Source: Gammaproteobacteria bacterium UBA2675
GTDB taxonomy: Bacteria > Pseudomonadota > Gammaproteobacteria > Pseudomonadales > Pseudohongiellaceae
DNA length: 64,000 nt
NCBI GenBank assembly: GCA_002354805.1
Contig: DEMH01000004.1
Coordinates: forward strand, 195,150 to 259,149
Direction: 5' to 3'
The translations under genes were made by a program, and so were the position numbers. Below are positions 45,621 to 54,817 of the stretch, in pieces. The notes beneath the pieces are model-generated. The model made no database searches, was not told where the DNA came from, and saw only the letters and a program-made list of their open reading frames with translations. Positions within the stretch are counted from its first letter, which is position 1. Each line of letters starts with the position of its first letter.

Positions 45621-48600
45621 TCAATACGCAACGCGTTGAAGCCCTGCTCAAGGAACGCTATCCTGAACTTGAGCGTGTTGGTCAGGGCGTATATCGAGGT
45701 GTTGATCGTTACGGCGAGCGGGATTACGCTATTCGATACTTCGATCTTAATGATCAGGTGACAACGACTGCTGAATCGTTGAAAAGCTATCAAGAAGAAG
45801 TCATCGCGCCAAAGTATTTCTCGACTGACACATCTACCGATTTACGCTGGAGCCACTACCTGTACTTTGTCACTAGCGAAGCACAGTCGCTCGGGGTAGA
45901 TTTCAGTCAGATAAAAGCCAAGATAGAGGCTGACCGGGAGTACGCCCGCAAGCAAGTTATTCGGGAAGAAGAGATAGATAGTTTTCTGTCAGTTAAACAA
46001 GCACAGAAACTACCGGGATCTCTACCGGTCGACCTTGAGACGGCATGGTTCGATACCCTCATGCAGCATCGTCTAGCATTTGTTTTGGATATGGATCTCA
46101 CGGTCCCCGAGGTAGTGAGGCGAATTGTTGCTGGAACAACAGATGGAGCGTCTCGGAAAAATTCATCTGTATCCCTGCTTGACTCGGAACGGGCGGCAGC
46201 AAACCACTTCATCGAACATTTGACTATCAAAGGCTTCCGCACACATCCAGAGGAAAGGGATCACACGTTAGGTCGAGTTAATCTAATTGTCGGCAGCAAT
46301 GGAGTTGGCAAGACCTCGCTCCTCGAGGCAATCGAGTTCGCATATTGTGGAACTAATCGTAGGCAAAGCCGCCTGCTCAATGGAACCTCAATCAGTTTGG
46401 TCTTAAAGGAATTCGGTGACAAGTTTTCTTCGACTACGAACGCTGCTCGTCTTCGAGCGCGTCACTCGAATTGGTACGCCAAAACTGACCTGAGGGTGCC
46501 CACCATCCAAGATAGCTTCGCTAAGTTTAACTTTCTCAACACTGATGCTGCAGTCGATCTAAGTGTGTCAGCTAGTTCAGAACAAATTGGATCGGACGTG
46601 ACCCGTTTGGTGCTGGGTCCAGCAGCAGAGAATTTGGCAGATAGACTGCGTCGCGTCCTGAAGCAGCTAAAGGATGAGCTGAAGGATTTACGTCGTGATA
46701 GAAATAGTAATCAACAAATGAAGATGGCTGCACAGTCTCGCCTTGATGTCATTAAAGCTGCTCCGAAATTATCTGACGGCTTGTTCCTTGAGCTCCTTGA
46801 GGCGCTGAGAAGTAGTGGATGGAATGAGCTCCCAGACGAAAAAGGCAAGCTCGACCTATTGAGAGAGCGCCTGCAAGAAGCTAGCTCTGCTATCGCATTG
46901 ATCCAACATTCTTCCATTAATCTGCTTCATGAAGTGTCCGAATCCTCGCGGCAATTATTGATTAACCTGAACGAAGAAGCTAGCAAGGCTGAAGCCCTCG
47001 ATCAACGAGCAAAAAGTGCTCGGCTGGCACAAGCAAACGCACAACGTGAAGCAAAGGTGGTGGCAGCGATAATTGAGGCCACTGAGGCCCTTTTCCCCTA
47101 TGCGCGTTATAGTTTCCTGCAGCTTGTCAAACAGGCATCAGAGGGGCAGGATCGAGAGCGTGCCTGGAATGCTAGGTTGAGCTCGCTTGCAACCCGAAGC
47201 GACACCAAAATTATTCAACATCTTCTGGGGAAACCTATCGCTGACGCCTTAGATGTAATGAACACTGAGATTAGCAGACACCAGCGACGACTCGAAACGG
47301 CGCAAGCCTCACTTGATGCTCTGGAAAGGACGCAGAGCCACATCACGGTACTGAGGCAGCGTCTCCTAGGAACGGCACGAGAGATATTGCAGCGGTCTGA
47401 TAATCCTGACCATTGTCCGTTGTGTCGAACTGAGTTTGAGAAAGGCCAGCTGGTTGTAAGGGTAATGGCCGATGTTGAGGTAGGTACGTCCGAGCAAGCC
47501 AATTTGCTTCAGGCAGATATTTTGACAGCCAGTGAAGCATTGGCGACTGCGCGGGCAGCTTTGGCAATTCTTAATCCATTACACACGTTTGCCGGAAAAA
47601 GTTCTCCATCTCAAACGGTCGTTCAAGCACTTGAAAATATTGATCAAGAACGAGCCGAATTTGAAGTTTATCGACAGAAGCTGGCTGAAGTTCAAACAGA
47701 GTTACAGCGACTAGAGTCGGATGGCCTTTCCTCCCAAGACCTTTCCAACAAGTTACTGTCAGCAGGGTTACCTGAACTGCCCTCACTTGAGGAGTTGCAA
47801 AGGAATCAGTTGGAACTCACAGAGACACTGGAAACACTGCGAAACGCTGAAAAGGCTGCCTTACAAGAGTTGGAATTCGTGAGACAGGAATGCGATGCGT
47901 TGGCAACTCGCCTGTCTGTCGAGGCACTCGGGGACACGGAGCATTTAGTAAAGTCAGTGAAAAAACTTGCCGCAGATGCTCGGGCTGCTGTAGGCGCGCG
48001 TCAGACTCTGGTGTCAATCCTGACCTTTAGTCCCGAAGCAACCTCTGAACAACTCGCGCTCAACCTTGCCGATGTACGGATTTTACTCTCCCAAGTCGCG
48101 ACCGCTATCGCTCAAGAAAGTGCTGATGATACGGCGTTTAAGGGAGAGGCCAGGGTTGTAGAAAGTCTCGACAAGAAAATTGGAGACGGCGATACGAAGA
48201 TCATGCGTGCGCAGAACGCAGAGCAAGTGCTAGCGACACTAGAAAATCAAAGCTCAGATGAGGAGTTGGTAAACCAGATCCTTGCAGAGAATGCAGAGGA
48301 GATTGCTCGGACCTTTTCTAATATCCACATGCCCAATGAGTTTGAAATTACAGTTGCCGACGGTAAGCTCGCCATAATACGAAGAAGCACTGAAGTCAAA
48401 GCGGAGCTCCATCATATGAGCACAGGCCAGCGATCCGCGTATGCATTATCATTATTTCTGGCAATGAATGGGCGCCTCCGTTCGGCCCCACCATTGTTGC
48501 TGTTTGATGATCCGGTTGCTCATATCGATGACATAAACATGCTGTCGTTCCTTGATCACCTTCGTCAGCTTGCCATCGTTGGAACCAGGCAAATATTCTT

Positions 48601-48697
48601 TGCTACGGCAGACAACAAGCTTGCTGGGCTTTTCCGCCACAAGTTTCGATTCCTGGGAAATGAATTCAAAGAGATACGTTTGTCGCGAAGCTCGTGA
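45617..48697 (+). CDS. Rad50/SMC-like ATPase of the same two-gene system
   Basis: This 1026-residue protein has an unknown N-terminal domain of about 200 residues. A split ABC ATPase follows: Walker A GSNGVGKTS (226-234), a long coiled coil with a CPLC motif (Cys600 and Cys603) that resembles the Rad50 zinc hook, an ABC signature MSTGQRSAYALS (about 934) and Walker B LLLFDDPVAHID (about 960). Such proteins sense or clamp DNA ends and activate a partner. The ATPase is not preceded by a usual SMC N-terminus, so the extra domain may bind the nitrilase-like protein. Codons are markedly more A/T-rich than in hsdR. Confidence 0.85.
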   Translation: MINTQRVEALLKERYPELERVGQGVYRGVDRYGERDYAIRYFDLNDQVTTTAESLKSYQEEVIAPKYFSTDTSTDLRWSHYLYFVTSEAQSLGVDFSQIKAKIEADREYARKQVIREEEIDSFLSVKQAQKLPGSLPVDLETAWFDTLMQHRLAFVLDMDLTVPEVVRRIVAGTTDGASRKNSSVSLLDSERAAANHFIEHLTIKGFRTHPEERDHTLGRVNLIVGSNGVGKTSLLEAIEFAYCGTNRRQSRLLNGTSISLVLKEFGDKFSSTTNAARLRARHSNWYAKTDLRVPTIQDSFAKFNFLNTDAAVDLSVSASSEQIGSDVTRLVLGPAAENLADRLRRVLKQLKDELKDLRRDRNSNQQMKMAAQSRLDVIKAAPKLSDGLFLELLEALRSSGWNELPDEKGKLDLLRERLQEASSAIALIQHSSINLLHEVSESSRQLLINLNEEASKAEALDQRAKSARLAQANAQREAKVVAAIIEATEALFPYARYSFLQLVKQASEGQDRERAWNARLSSLATRSDTKIIQHLLGKPIADALDVMNTEISRHQRRLETAQASLDALERTQSHITVLRQRLLGTAREILQRSDNPDHCPLCRTEFEKGQLVVRVMADVEVGTSEQANLLQADILTASEALATARAALAILNPLHTFAGKSSPSQTVVQALENIDQERAEFEVYRQKLAEVQTELQRLESDGLSSQDLSNKLLSAGLPELPSLEELQRNQLELTETLETLRNAEKAALQELEFVRQECDALATRLSVEALGDTEHLVKSVKKLAADARAAVGARQTLVSILTFSPEATSEQLALNLADVRILLSQVATAIAQESADDTAFKGEARVVESLDKKIGDGDTKIMRAQNAEQVLATLENQSSDEELVNQILAENAEEIARTFSNIHMPNEFEITVADGKLAIIRRSTEVKAELHHMSTGQRSAYALSLFLAMNGRLRSAPPLLLFDDPVAHIDDINMLSFLDHLRQLAIVGTRQIFFATADNKLAGLFRHKFRFLGNEFKEIRLSRSS

Positions 48698-48805
48698 GAT
48701 AGTAATCCGTGGAAGTTGATGATCGTAGAGATATGTGTGGGCATAGACCTCGAACAGCCACACCTTATGAGCTAATATAGCGTAAATCAATTTTGGGAAT
48801 CACAC

Positions 48806-49807
48806 ATGGCCAGCGCCGACCAACTAAAAGCCCTGCTTAAATCGCACCTCGAAGGTGACGATCAGCGCTTCTATTCCGTTGCCATGCAGTTGGCGGCGCA
48901 TGAAGCCAAGCTGGGTCATGGCAAGCTGGCCGAAGAACTGCGTGCGTTGGTGGATCAGGCCAAGGCTCGCCGTGGGCTGTCTGCGCCGGAAGGTGACAAG
49001 GCTGTGCCTATCAGCCGCCCGCGTGGTGAACTGGCTGGCCTGCTCACGGTTACTTACCCTAAATCCCGCCTGGGCGATATGGTGCTGGATGACGAGCTGG
49101 CGAGTCAGCTTGAGCGCATCATCCGCGAGCAGCGGCAGGCGCCCTTGCTGCTGTCCAATGGCCTGCAGCCGCGCCGCAAACTGTTGTTGATGGGCCCGCC
49201 CGGTACCGGTAAGACCATGACAGCCTCCGTGCTGGCAGGCGAGCTGGGTTTGCCACTGTTCCAGGTACGTCTGGATGGTCTGATTACCAAATATATGGGT
49301 GAGACGGCAGCCAAATTGCGTCAGGTATTTGAAGCCACCGACCGCACGCGCGGCGTTTACTTCTTCGATGAGTTTGACGCCATTGGCTCTCAGCGTGGTC
49401 TGGCCAACGATGTAGGCGAAATCCGCCGCATTCTCAATAGCTTCCTGCAGATGATCGAGCAGGACGCGTCCCACAGCCTGATTCTGGCTGCCACCAACCA
49501 CCCTGAAATCCTCGACCACGCCCTGTTCCGGCGCTTTGACGACATGCTGCATTACCAATTGCCTGATGAAGTGCATATTGCCAGTCTTCTGAAATCGCGT
49601 CTGTCCAGGAAAGCTGTTAAAGGTGTTTCCTGGAAACGACTAGCCAGGCACGCCTTGGGCCTGAGCTACGCGGAAATCACTCGCGCTGCCGACGAGGCTT
49701 TGAAGGCTAGCCTGATAGAGCAGCGGGATCAGGTCACCGAGCCTGACATTCGTGGGATGCTGGAAGAGCGGCAGTTGGCTTCCAGCAGGCTCAAGGGAAG
49801 TATCTGA
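48806..49807 (+). CDS. ietA: AAA ATPase, IetA-like
   Basis: This 333-residue AAA+ ATPase has Walker A GPPGTGKT (130-137), Walker B VYFFDEFDAI (184-193), sensor-1 Asn231 and an arginine-finger pair in FRRFD (241-245). A helical N-terminal domain of about 80 residues precedes it. The next gene, 23 bases downstream, encodes a subtilisin-like protease. An AAA ATPase plus subtilase pair is the composition of IetAS, described first as a plasmid system in Agrobacterium and later reported as anti-phage. The ATPase is thought to hold back or direct the protease. Confidence 0.82.
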   Translation: MASADQLKALLKSHLEGDDQRFYSVAMQLAAHEAKLGHGKLAEELRALVDQAKARRGLSAPEGDKAVPISRPRGELAGLLTVTYPKSRLGDMVLDDELASQLERIIREQRQAPLLLSNGLQPRRKLLLMGPPGTGKTMTASVLAGELGLPLFQVRLDGLITKYMGETAAKLRQVFEATDRTRGVYFFDEFDAIGSQRGLANDVGEIRRILNSFLQMIEQDASHSLILAATNHPEILDHALFRRFDDMLHYQLPDEVHIASLLKSRLSRKAVKGVSWKRLARHALGLSYAEITRAADEALKASLIEQRDQVTEPDIRGMLEERQLASSRLKGSI

Positions 49808-49830
49808 TCGAGTAGGGGACAGGGTGTCGC

Positions 49831-52335
49831 ATGGCGAATCAGGACGAACAGAAAAAGCCGCATTTCATACTTAAAAATCGAGCTGAATCAGAGCCGTTTG
49901 CGAAGCCACCCCGCAAAATTGAAGGCAAGGGCATTCCGAGTCGGGATCGGTATGAGCATGGCGCCAGATTGGCGCAGCAGGTACAGACTCTAAAGCCTCT
50001 GTTTCACGATGCACGCATGATGCAAGAGGCTGCCGGCCTTGATCAAGGTTTCGGTCTGCAAATCGAGTTTGAAAGCTTCCCCGATATTGAGCTGGCATTT
50101 GAATCCCTTGCGCGGGAGCGCGCTGGGGTAGAACTCCTCAATGTTCGCCATGAAGGACAACAGACCTGTGCCATTGTGTTTGTTCCTGACGGTAAACTCA
50201 ATGTGCTGGAAAGGTTAATTCAGTCCTATCTCGATGAATCCAAAGATACAAAATCAGGCCCAAGCAATGCCAGGCTGCTTAATGCCATAGCTGAGGTCCG
50301 TGCTGCGACGCTGACGGCACTTTGGACCGATACCCCCGATGCCTTGCCAACAGGCGATGATGAATTGCTTTGGTGGGAGGTGTGGTTACCTGTCCGTGGC
50401 GATAGGGACGCAGTCACGAGAACTTTTCGGCAACTGGCAGAAGGCATGGAATTCAGGATCGCGCCGGGAGAGCTGCAATTTCCGGAGCGTACGGTGCTGC
50501 TGGTTCAAGGTACTGTCGCACGAATGAAGCGGTCCATGATGGTGCTCAATACAATTGCCGAGTTGCGGCGCGCCAAAGAGACGGCGGGGTTCTTTGATGA
50601 ACTGCCTCCGAGCGAGCAACCCGAGTGGCTGGATGAATTACTCGCCAGAACCACGATGCCTGCCGAGGATGCTGATGTTCCCCATGTGTGCTTGTTCGAC
50701 ACGGGCGTCAATCGCGGTCATCCGCTGCTTTCGCCAGCGTTGAGAGCGGATGATTTGCATAGTGTGGAGCCAGGTTGGGGTGTGAATGACAGTCATGGTC
50801 ATGGCACTGCGATGGCTGGGTTGGCGCTGGCAGGTAATTTGACCGATGCACTTTCCAGTGATGAAACTGTGTTGATCACGCACCGTCTGGAGTCGGTCAA
50901 ATTGTTGCCTGATAACCACGCCAATGGCGGTGATGCTCGCCACCATGGTTATCTGACGACTGAAGCGGTTGCTCGTCCCGAAGTCACTGACCCAGAACGA
51001 AGGCGTGTGTTCAGTATGTCCGTGACTGCGCGGGATAACCGGGATCGTGGACGACCGTCAGCGTGGTCCGCTGCCATTGATCGCTTGGCGTCCGACGCTG
51101 AGGGGCAATCCGAAACCCCAAGATTATTCGTGTTGTCGGCGGGCAATATAGAAGACCCTAATGCATGGGCTGAATATCCTGCCAGCAATTCTAGAGACAG
51201 CATTCATGATCCGGCCCAGGCATGGAATGCGCTGACAGTGGGTGCTGCAACTGAGCTGGTGAACATCACCGAAACAGACGCTACGGCCTACAAGCCGATT
51301 GCCCCGGCGGGTGGTTTGAGTCCCTTCAGTACGACCTCGCAGACCTGGCAACCGCAATGGCCGTTGAAACCAGATGTCGTTTTTGAGGGTGGAAATGCGG
51401 CGCATGATTCGCTGAGTGCGGTTTGGATGTCCAGTCTTAGTCTGCTGACCACTAACGCTGACCTGACCGATCGCTTGTTTACTACGACAAATGCCACCAG
51501 TGCGGCGACTGCCTTAGCTGCACGAATGGCTGCACAGTTGATGGCTGAGTATCCGAGTCTGTGGCCTGAGTCTGTTCGGGCGCTGATGGTACATTCCGCC
51601 CGATGGACAGAGGCGATGTGCAATACATTCTTACCAGCAAAAGGAAAACCATCGAAAGGTGATATTGCGGATCTGATTCGTCACTGCGGGTTCGGTATTC
51701 CCGACTTGGACAGGGCAATGTGGAGTATGGACAATTCCTTGACACTGGTCTGCGAAGATCGTCTCTATCCTTTCCAGAGGCGCCCCGGCAAAGATGCCTC
51801 GTTACGTGACATGAATCTACACCGCCTGCCGTGGCCTCTCGACGAGCTGGAAGCTCTCGGCGAAACACCGGTCGAGATGCGAGTTACCTTGTCGTATTTC
51901 ATTGAACCAAACCCGTCCGCTCGGGGCGTCACCTCACGCTACCGCTACGAATCACACGGCCTGCGGTTTGATGTCAGAAGGGCACATGAGTCAGAGCAGG
52001 ATTTCCGAAATCGCATCAATGCGGCAGCTCGGGACGAAGAAGAGAAAACCAAAACTGACGGTAGGGATGCCAACTGGTTGTTAGGCACAAATAACCGTCA
52101 TCGTGGATCACTTCACTCTGACGTTTGGCATGGCACTGCTGCAGATCTTGCTAGCCGTGGCGTGATCGGCATTTATCCGGCTGTAGGGTGGTGGAAGACC
52201 CGGCATGCTCTGGAGCGATATAACCAGGCAGCACGGTATTCGCTCATAGTTTCCATTCATGCGCCGGAAGTTGACGTGAATTTGTATTCGGCTGTGGCGG
52301 CGAAAGTTGCGATGCCGGTGGCGATTCAGGTTTAA
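49831..52335 (+). CDS. ietS: Subtilisin-like serine protease, IetS-like
   Basis: This 834-residue cytoplasmic protein (no signal peptide) contains an S8 protease domain. Catalytic Asp290 lies in CLFDTGVNRGHP, His324 in HGHGTAMAG and Ser557 in NATSAATALAAR; the usual GTSxAxP is here ATSAATA. Regions of about 280 residues before and 250 after the protease core are of unknown function and may be used for target or ATPase recognition. It follows the IetA-like gene by 23 bases. Protease activity is expected to be toxic when released. Confidence 0.85.
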   Translation: MANQDEQKKPHFILKNRAESEPFAKPPRKIEGKGIPSRDRYEHGARLAQQVQTLKPLFHDARMMQEAAGLDQGFGLQIEFESFPDIELAFESLARERAGVELLNVRHEGQQTCAIVFVPDGKLNVLERLIQSYLDESKDTKSGPSNARLLNAIAEVRAATLTALWTDTPDALPTGDDELLWWEVWLPVRGDRDAVTRTFRQLAEGMEFRIAPGELQFPERTVLLVQGTVARMKRSMMVLNTIAELRRAKETAGFFDELPPSEQPEWLDELLARTTMPAEDADVPHVCLFDTGVNRGHPLLSPALRADDLHSVEPGWGVNDSHGHGTAMAGLALAGNLTDALSSDETVLITHRLESVKLLPDNHANGGDARHHGYLTTEAVARPEVTDPERRRVFSMSVTARDNRDRGRPSAWSAAIDRLASDAEGQSETPRLFVLSAGNIEDPNAWAEYPASNSRDSIHDPAQAWNALTVGAATELVNITETDATAYKPIAPAGGLSPFSTTSQTWQPQWPLKPDVVFEGGNAAHDSLSAVWMSSLSLLTTNADLTDRLFTTTNATSAATALAARMAAQLMAEYPSLWPESVRALMVHSARWTEAMCNTFLPAKGKPSKGDIADLIRHCGFGIPDLDRAMWSMDNSLTLVCEDRLYPFQRRPGKDASLRDMNLHRLPWPLDELEALGETPVEMRVTLSYFIEPNPSARGVTSRYRYESHGLRFDVRRAHESEQDFRNRINAAARDEEEKTKTDGRDANWLLGTNNRHRGSLHSDVWHGTAADLASRGVIGIYPAVGWWKTRHALERYNQAARYSLIVSIHAPEVDVNLYSAVAAKVAMPVAIQV

Positions 52336-52339
52336 AGAT

Positions 52340-53122
52340 ATGATTGAGCACTTGAACGAACAAACATTATGTGAGCAATTCTGCACCCAGGTCCGGCTGC
52401 ATCACCGCGGAAATGGTCTGGTGATGCTGGAGACACCTTTCACTTACCCGGACGGCGACCAGTATCCGATTTACCTCACGGATACTGCTACCGGCGGGCT
52501 GCGTGTCAGTGACGGTGGTCATACCCTGATGCACTTGAGCTATGAAAATGACGTTGATAAGTTCTTTGAAGGCTCAAGGGCCCAGCTGTGGAGTCAGGTT
52601 ACGGCAGAGCAGGGTGTCTCCTACGACGAGAGTAGCGGCCAGTTCTGGCTGGAGTGTGCACCTGCCGAGCTGGCAGTAAGCTCATTCAGGTTGGGTCAGG
52701 CTATTACCCGCATTTATGATCTGACTTTCCTGAACCGTTCTCGGGTGGCGAGCACGTTCTACGACGACTTGCAGGAACAGATTCTGTCGCTGGTCTCTGC
52801 AGAAAAAGTGCACAAGGATTTTTCTGTGCCCGGCATTCCCGGCGCGGAAAACTACCCGGTGGACTTCTGCCTGGATGGGCGTAACGATCTGCCGGTTTTT
52901 GTGTTTGGCATCCCCAATCGCGATAAGGCGCGCCTGGCCACGATCTTTCTGCAGTACTTCCACCAGCATCACGTTGATTTTGACTCCTTGCTGATCTTTG
53001 CGGATCAACAGGATATTCCCCGTGCTGATCTGGCTCGATTGTCGAATGTGGGCGGTGAGATGATCGCGTCATTGAACGCGGAGGATGACTTCCGGCGTAA
53101 GCTGCTTCGCAAAGTGGCTTGA
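52340..53122 (+). CDS. DUF1828-family protein linked to the IetAS-like pair
   Basis: This 260-residue protein begins with a DUF1828-like domain (about 1-95; EQFCTQVRLHHRGNGLVMLE … LTDTATGGLRVSDGGHTL). A second conserved-looking domain (about 110-260) follows, rich in beta strands and ending in helices. ATG at 52340 lies 4 bases after the ietS stop; the frame is also open upstream within ietS. DUF1828 proteins are seen in mobile and defence regions but have no firm function. Tight linkage suggests it is a third component or regulator of the IetAS-like module. Confidence 0.75.
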   Translation: MIEHLNEQTLCEQFCTQVRLHHRGNGLVMLETPFTYPDGDQYPIYLTDTATGGLRVSDGGHTLMHLSYENDVDKFFEGSRAQLWSQVTAEQGVSYDESSGQFWLECAPAELAVSSFRLGQAITRIYDLTFLNRSRVASTFYDDLQEQILSLVSAEKVHKDFSVPGIPGAENYPVDFCLDGRNDLPVFVFGIPNRDKARLATIFLQYFHQHHVDFDSLLIFADQQDIPRADLARLSNVGGEMIASLNAEDDFRRKLLRKVA

Positions 53123-53172
53123 GTTGGCTAGCCGCTCATCGCTCGAATTTTTCCAATAAGGCTTAAATCACC

Positions 53173-53718
53173 ATGCTCCACACCAAACCCCAATCCCTCG
53201 AACTCTTCTTCATCGACGGCAAACCCGACGGCATGCTCACCGCCGAGGTGTTCAACTGGACCGGCCATGTGTTGATGACGCCGCGCACGCAATTGAGTGC
53301 GGCGTTGCACCGCACCGAGGCGCGTTATACCGGTGTGTATCTGCTGCTGGGCGAGGACGATAACGGCCCGCTGTTGTATGTGGGTGAGGGCGAGGACATT
53401 GGCGATCGCATCAAAAGTCACAACGTTAAAAAGGATTGGTGGACCACGGCAGTGCTGATTACCTCGGCGGCCAATAACCTGAACAAGGCGCATGCCAAGT
53501 ATTTGGAGTCGCGTCTGGTGGAAGAGGCGCGCCGCATAGATTGCTTTTTGGCCAATACCCGTCCCACCAAAGCTGCTGCCGATACCGCCACATCCGGCAA
53601 TACCGAGTCACCGCTGTTGTTTGAGCTGCGTACCTCGAAACTTGGCATCCAGGCCACCGGCCCCGGCTGGAAATCAGGCCCGATTGGTACTACGGCTAAT
53701 GGAAACGGCAATGATTGA
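53173..53718 (+). CDS. GIY-YIG nuclease-family protein, shortened C-terminus
   Basis: This 181-residue protein has a GIY-YIG domain at about 52-130: GVY (54-56), YVG (69-71), Arg79 in GDRIKSH and the metal-binding Glu112 in YLESRL, so the catalytic set looks present. Homologues usually carry a further DUF4357-type domain. Here only a fragment (LLFELRTSKLGIQATGPG) remains, followed by a low-complexity tail. The last 8 bases overlap the DarG-like gene. It may be a trimmed nuclease retained next to a new partner, or a decaying gene. Confidence 0.75.
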   Translation: MLHTKPQSLELFFIDGKPDGMLTAEVFNWTGHVLMTPRTQLSAALHRTEARYTGVYLLLGEDDNGPLLYVGEGEDIGDRIKSHNVKKDWWTTAVLITSAANNLNKAHAKYLESRLVEEARRIDCFLANTRPTKAAADTATSGNTESPLLFELRTSKLGIQATGPGWKSGPIGTTANGNGND

Positions 53719-54763
53719 ATTCAAGTCAGGCGACATTCTGAGCGAAGATACCGACGCCATTATCAATACCGTCAACTGCGTGGGTGTGATGGGCCGTGGC
53801 ATTGCCCTTCAGTTCAGGAAAGCATTCCCGGACAACTTTTCTGCCTACGAGTCCGCCTGCCGTCAGCAGCAGGTGCAGCCGGGCCGCATGTTTGTGTATG
53901 AAACCGGACAGCTTACTGCGCCGCGCTACATCATAAACTTCCCTACCAAGCGTCATTGGCGCGGCGCAAGCCGCATGGACGACATTGATACCGGCCTGCA
54001 GGCTCTGGTCGAGACTCTGCGCAAGTACAAGATCCAGTCCGTTGCGGTCCCCCCGTTGGGCAGCGGTCTGGGTGGGTTGGACTGGGACGAGGTTAAACCG
54101 CGTATTGAGGCAGCGCTGCAGCCGCTGTCTGACGTACGGGTGGTTGTTTATGAGCCGGGTGGTGCTCCTGCCAGCAGGAGAATGGTGAAAAACCGCAAGG
54201 TACCTGAGATGACAGCAGGTCGTGCGGCGTTGGTTGAGTTGATGAACCGCTACCTGCGTGGATTGCTGGACCCGACGGCATCACTGCTGGAAGTCCACAA
54301 GCTGATGTACTTTATGCAAGAGGCGGGTGAGGCGCTGCGTCTGCAGTATCAGAAGGCTCACTATGGTCCTTATGCGGAGAATCTGCGGCATGTACTGAAT
54401 GCGGTGGAAGGGCATTTTATTTTTGGCTATGCCGATGGTGGTGATGCCCCGAACAAACCGCTGCAACTGGTGCCCGGTGCCACTGAGGATGCGGCACGTT
54501 TCCTTAAGCAGCACCCTGAAACCCAAGGGCGATTCGACAGAGTTTCCGATCTGGTGGAAGGTTTTGAGTCGCCGTTCGGGCTTGAGTTGCTGGCTACGGT
54601 TCACTGGATCGTGAAAACCGAATCAGCCGCAACACCAGAAGAAATCATCACGCGCACCTATGCCTGGAATGAGCGCAAGCGACAGTTTACAGAGCGCCAG
54701 ATTGAATTGGCGGTTCAGGTGCTGGCAGAGAAGAAGTGGCTTTCATTGATTCCTGGGGTCTGA
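53711..54763 (+). CDS. darG: DarG-like macrodomain antitoxin without a DarT partner
   Basis: This 350-residue protein has an ADP-ribose-binding macrodomain (about 1-150; INTVNCVGVMGRGIALQF, Lys80 in FPTKRHWRGAS, PPLGSGLGGLDW). Lys80 is the position used for de-ADP-ribosylation of DNA by DarG. A C-terminal DarG-type domain (about 175-350) follows, with EVHKLMYFMQEAGE and HYGPYAENLRHVL. DarG removes ADP-ribose from thymidine and binds DarT. No DarT (DUF4433) gene is present; the upstream neighbour is the GIY-YIG gene. ATG at 53711 is chosen because the macrodomain begins there. Confidence 0.88.
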   Translation: MIEFKSGDILSEDTDAIINTVNCVGVMGRGIALQFRKAFPDNFSAYESACRQQQVQPGRMFVYETGQLTAPRYIINFPTKRHWRGASRMDDIDTGLQALVETLRKYKIQSVAVPPLGSGLGGLDWDEVKPRIEAALQPLSDVRVVVYEPGGAPASRRMVKNRKVPEMTAGRAALVELMNRYLRGLLDPTASLLEVHKLMYFMQEAGEALRLQYQKAHYGPYAENLRHVLNAVEGHFIFGYADGGDAPNKPLQLVPGATEDAARFLKQHPETQGRFDRVSDLVEGFESPFGLELLATVHWIVKTESAATPEEIITRTYAWNERKRQFTERQIELAVQVLAEKKWLSLIPGV

Positions 54764-54817
54764 ATCTGGTGGTTGCGGTGTGCTAAACTCAGCCGATTTT
54801 CGCAATAAGGACGCGCC

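Noticed and set aside
45617..48697. SMC-like protein as RloC, the anticodon nuclease often found in hsd loci
   Set aside because: RloC has the ATPase near the N-terminus and a C-terminal anticodon-nuclease domain. Here the ATPase motifs run to the C-terminus and the extra domain is N-terminal.
43797..48697. Nitrilase-SMC pair as Wadjet or Lamassu
   Set aside because: Neither JetABD-type partners nor a recognisable Lamassu effector (LmuA-type nuclease) or LmuC gene is present.
53173..53718. Gene before darG as DarT
   Set aside because: It carries GIY-YIG nuclease motifs and none of the DUF4433 ADP-ribosyltransferase features.
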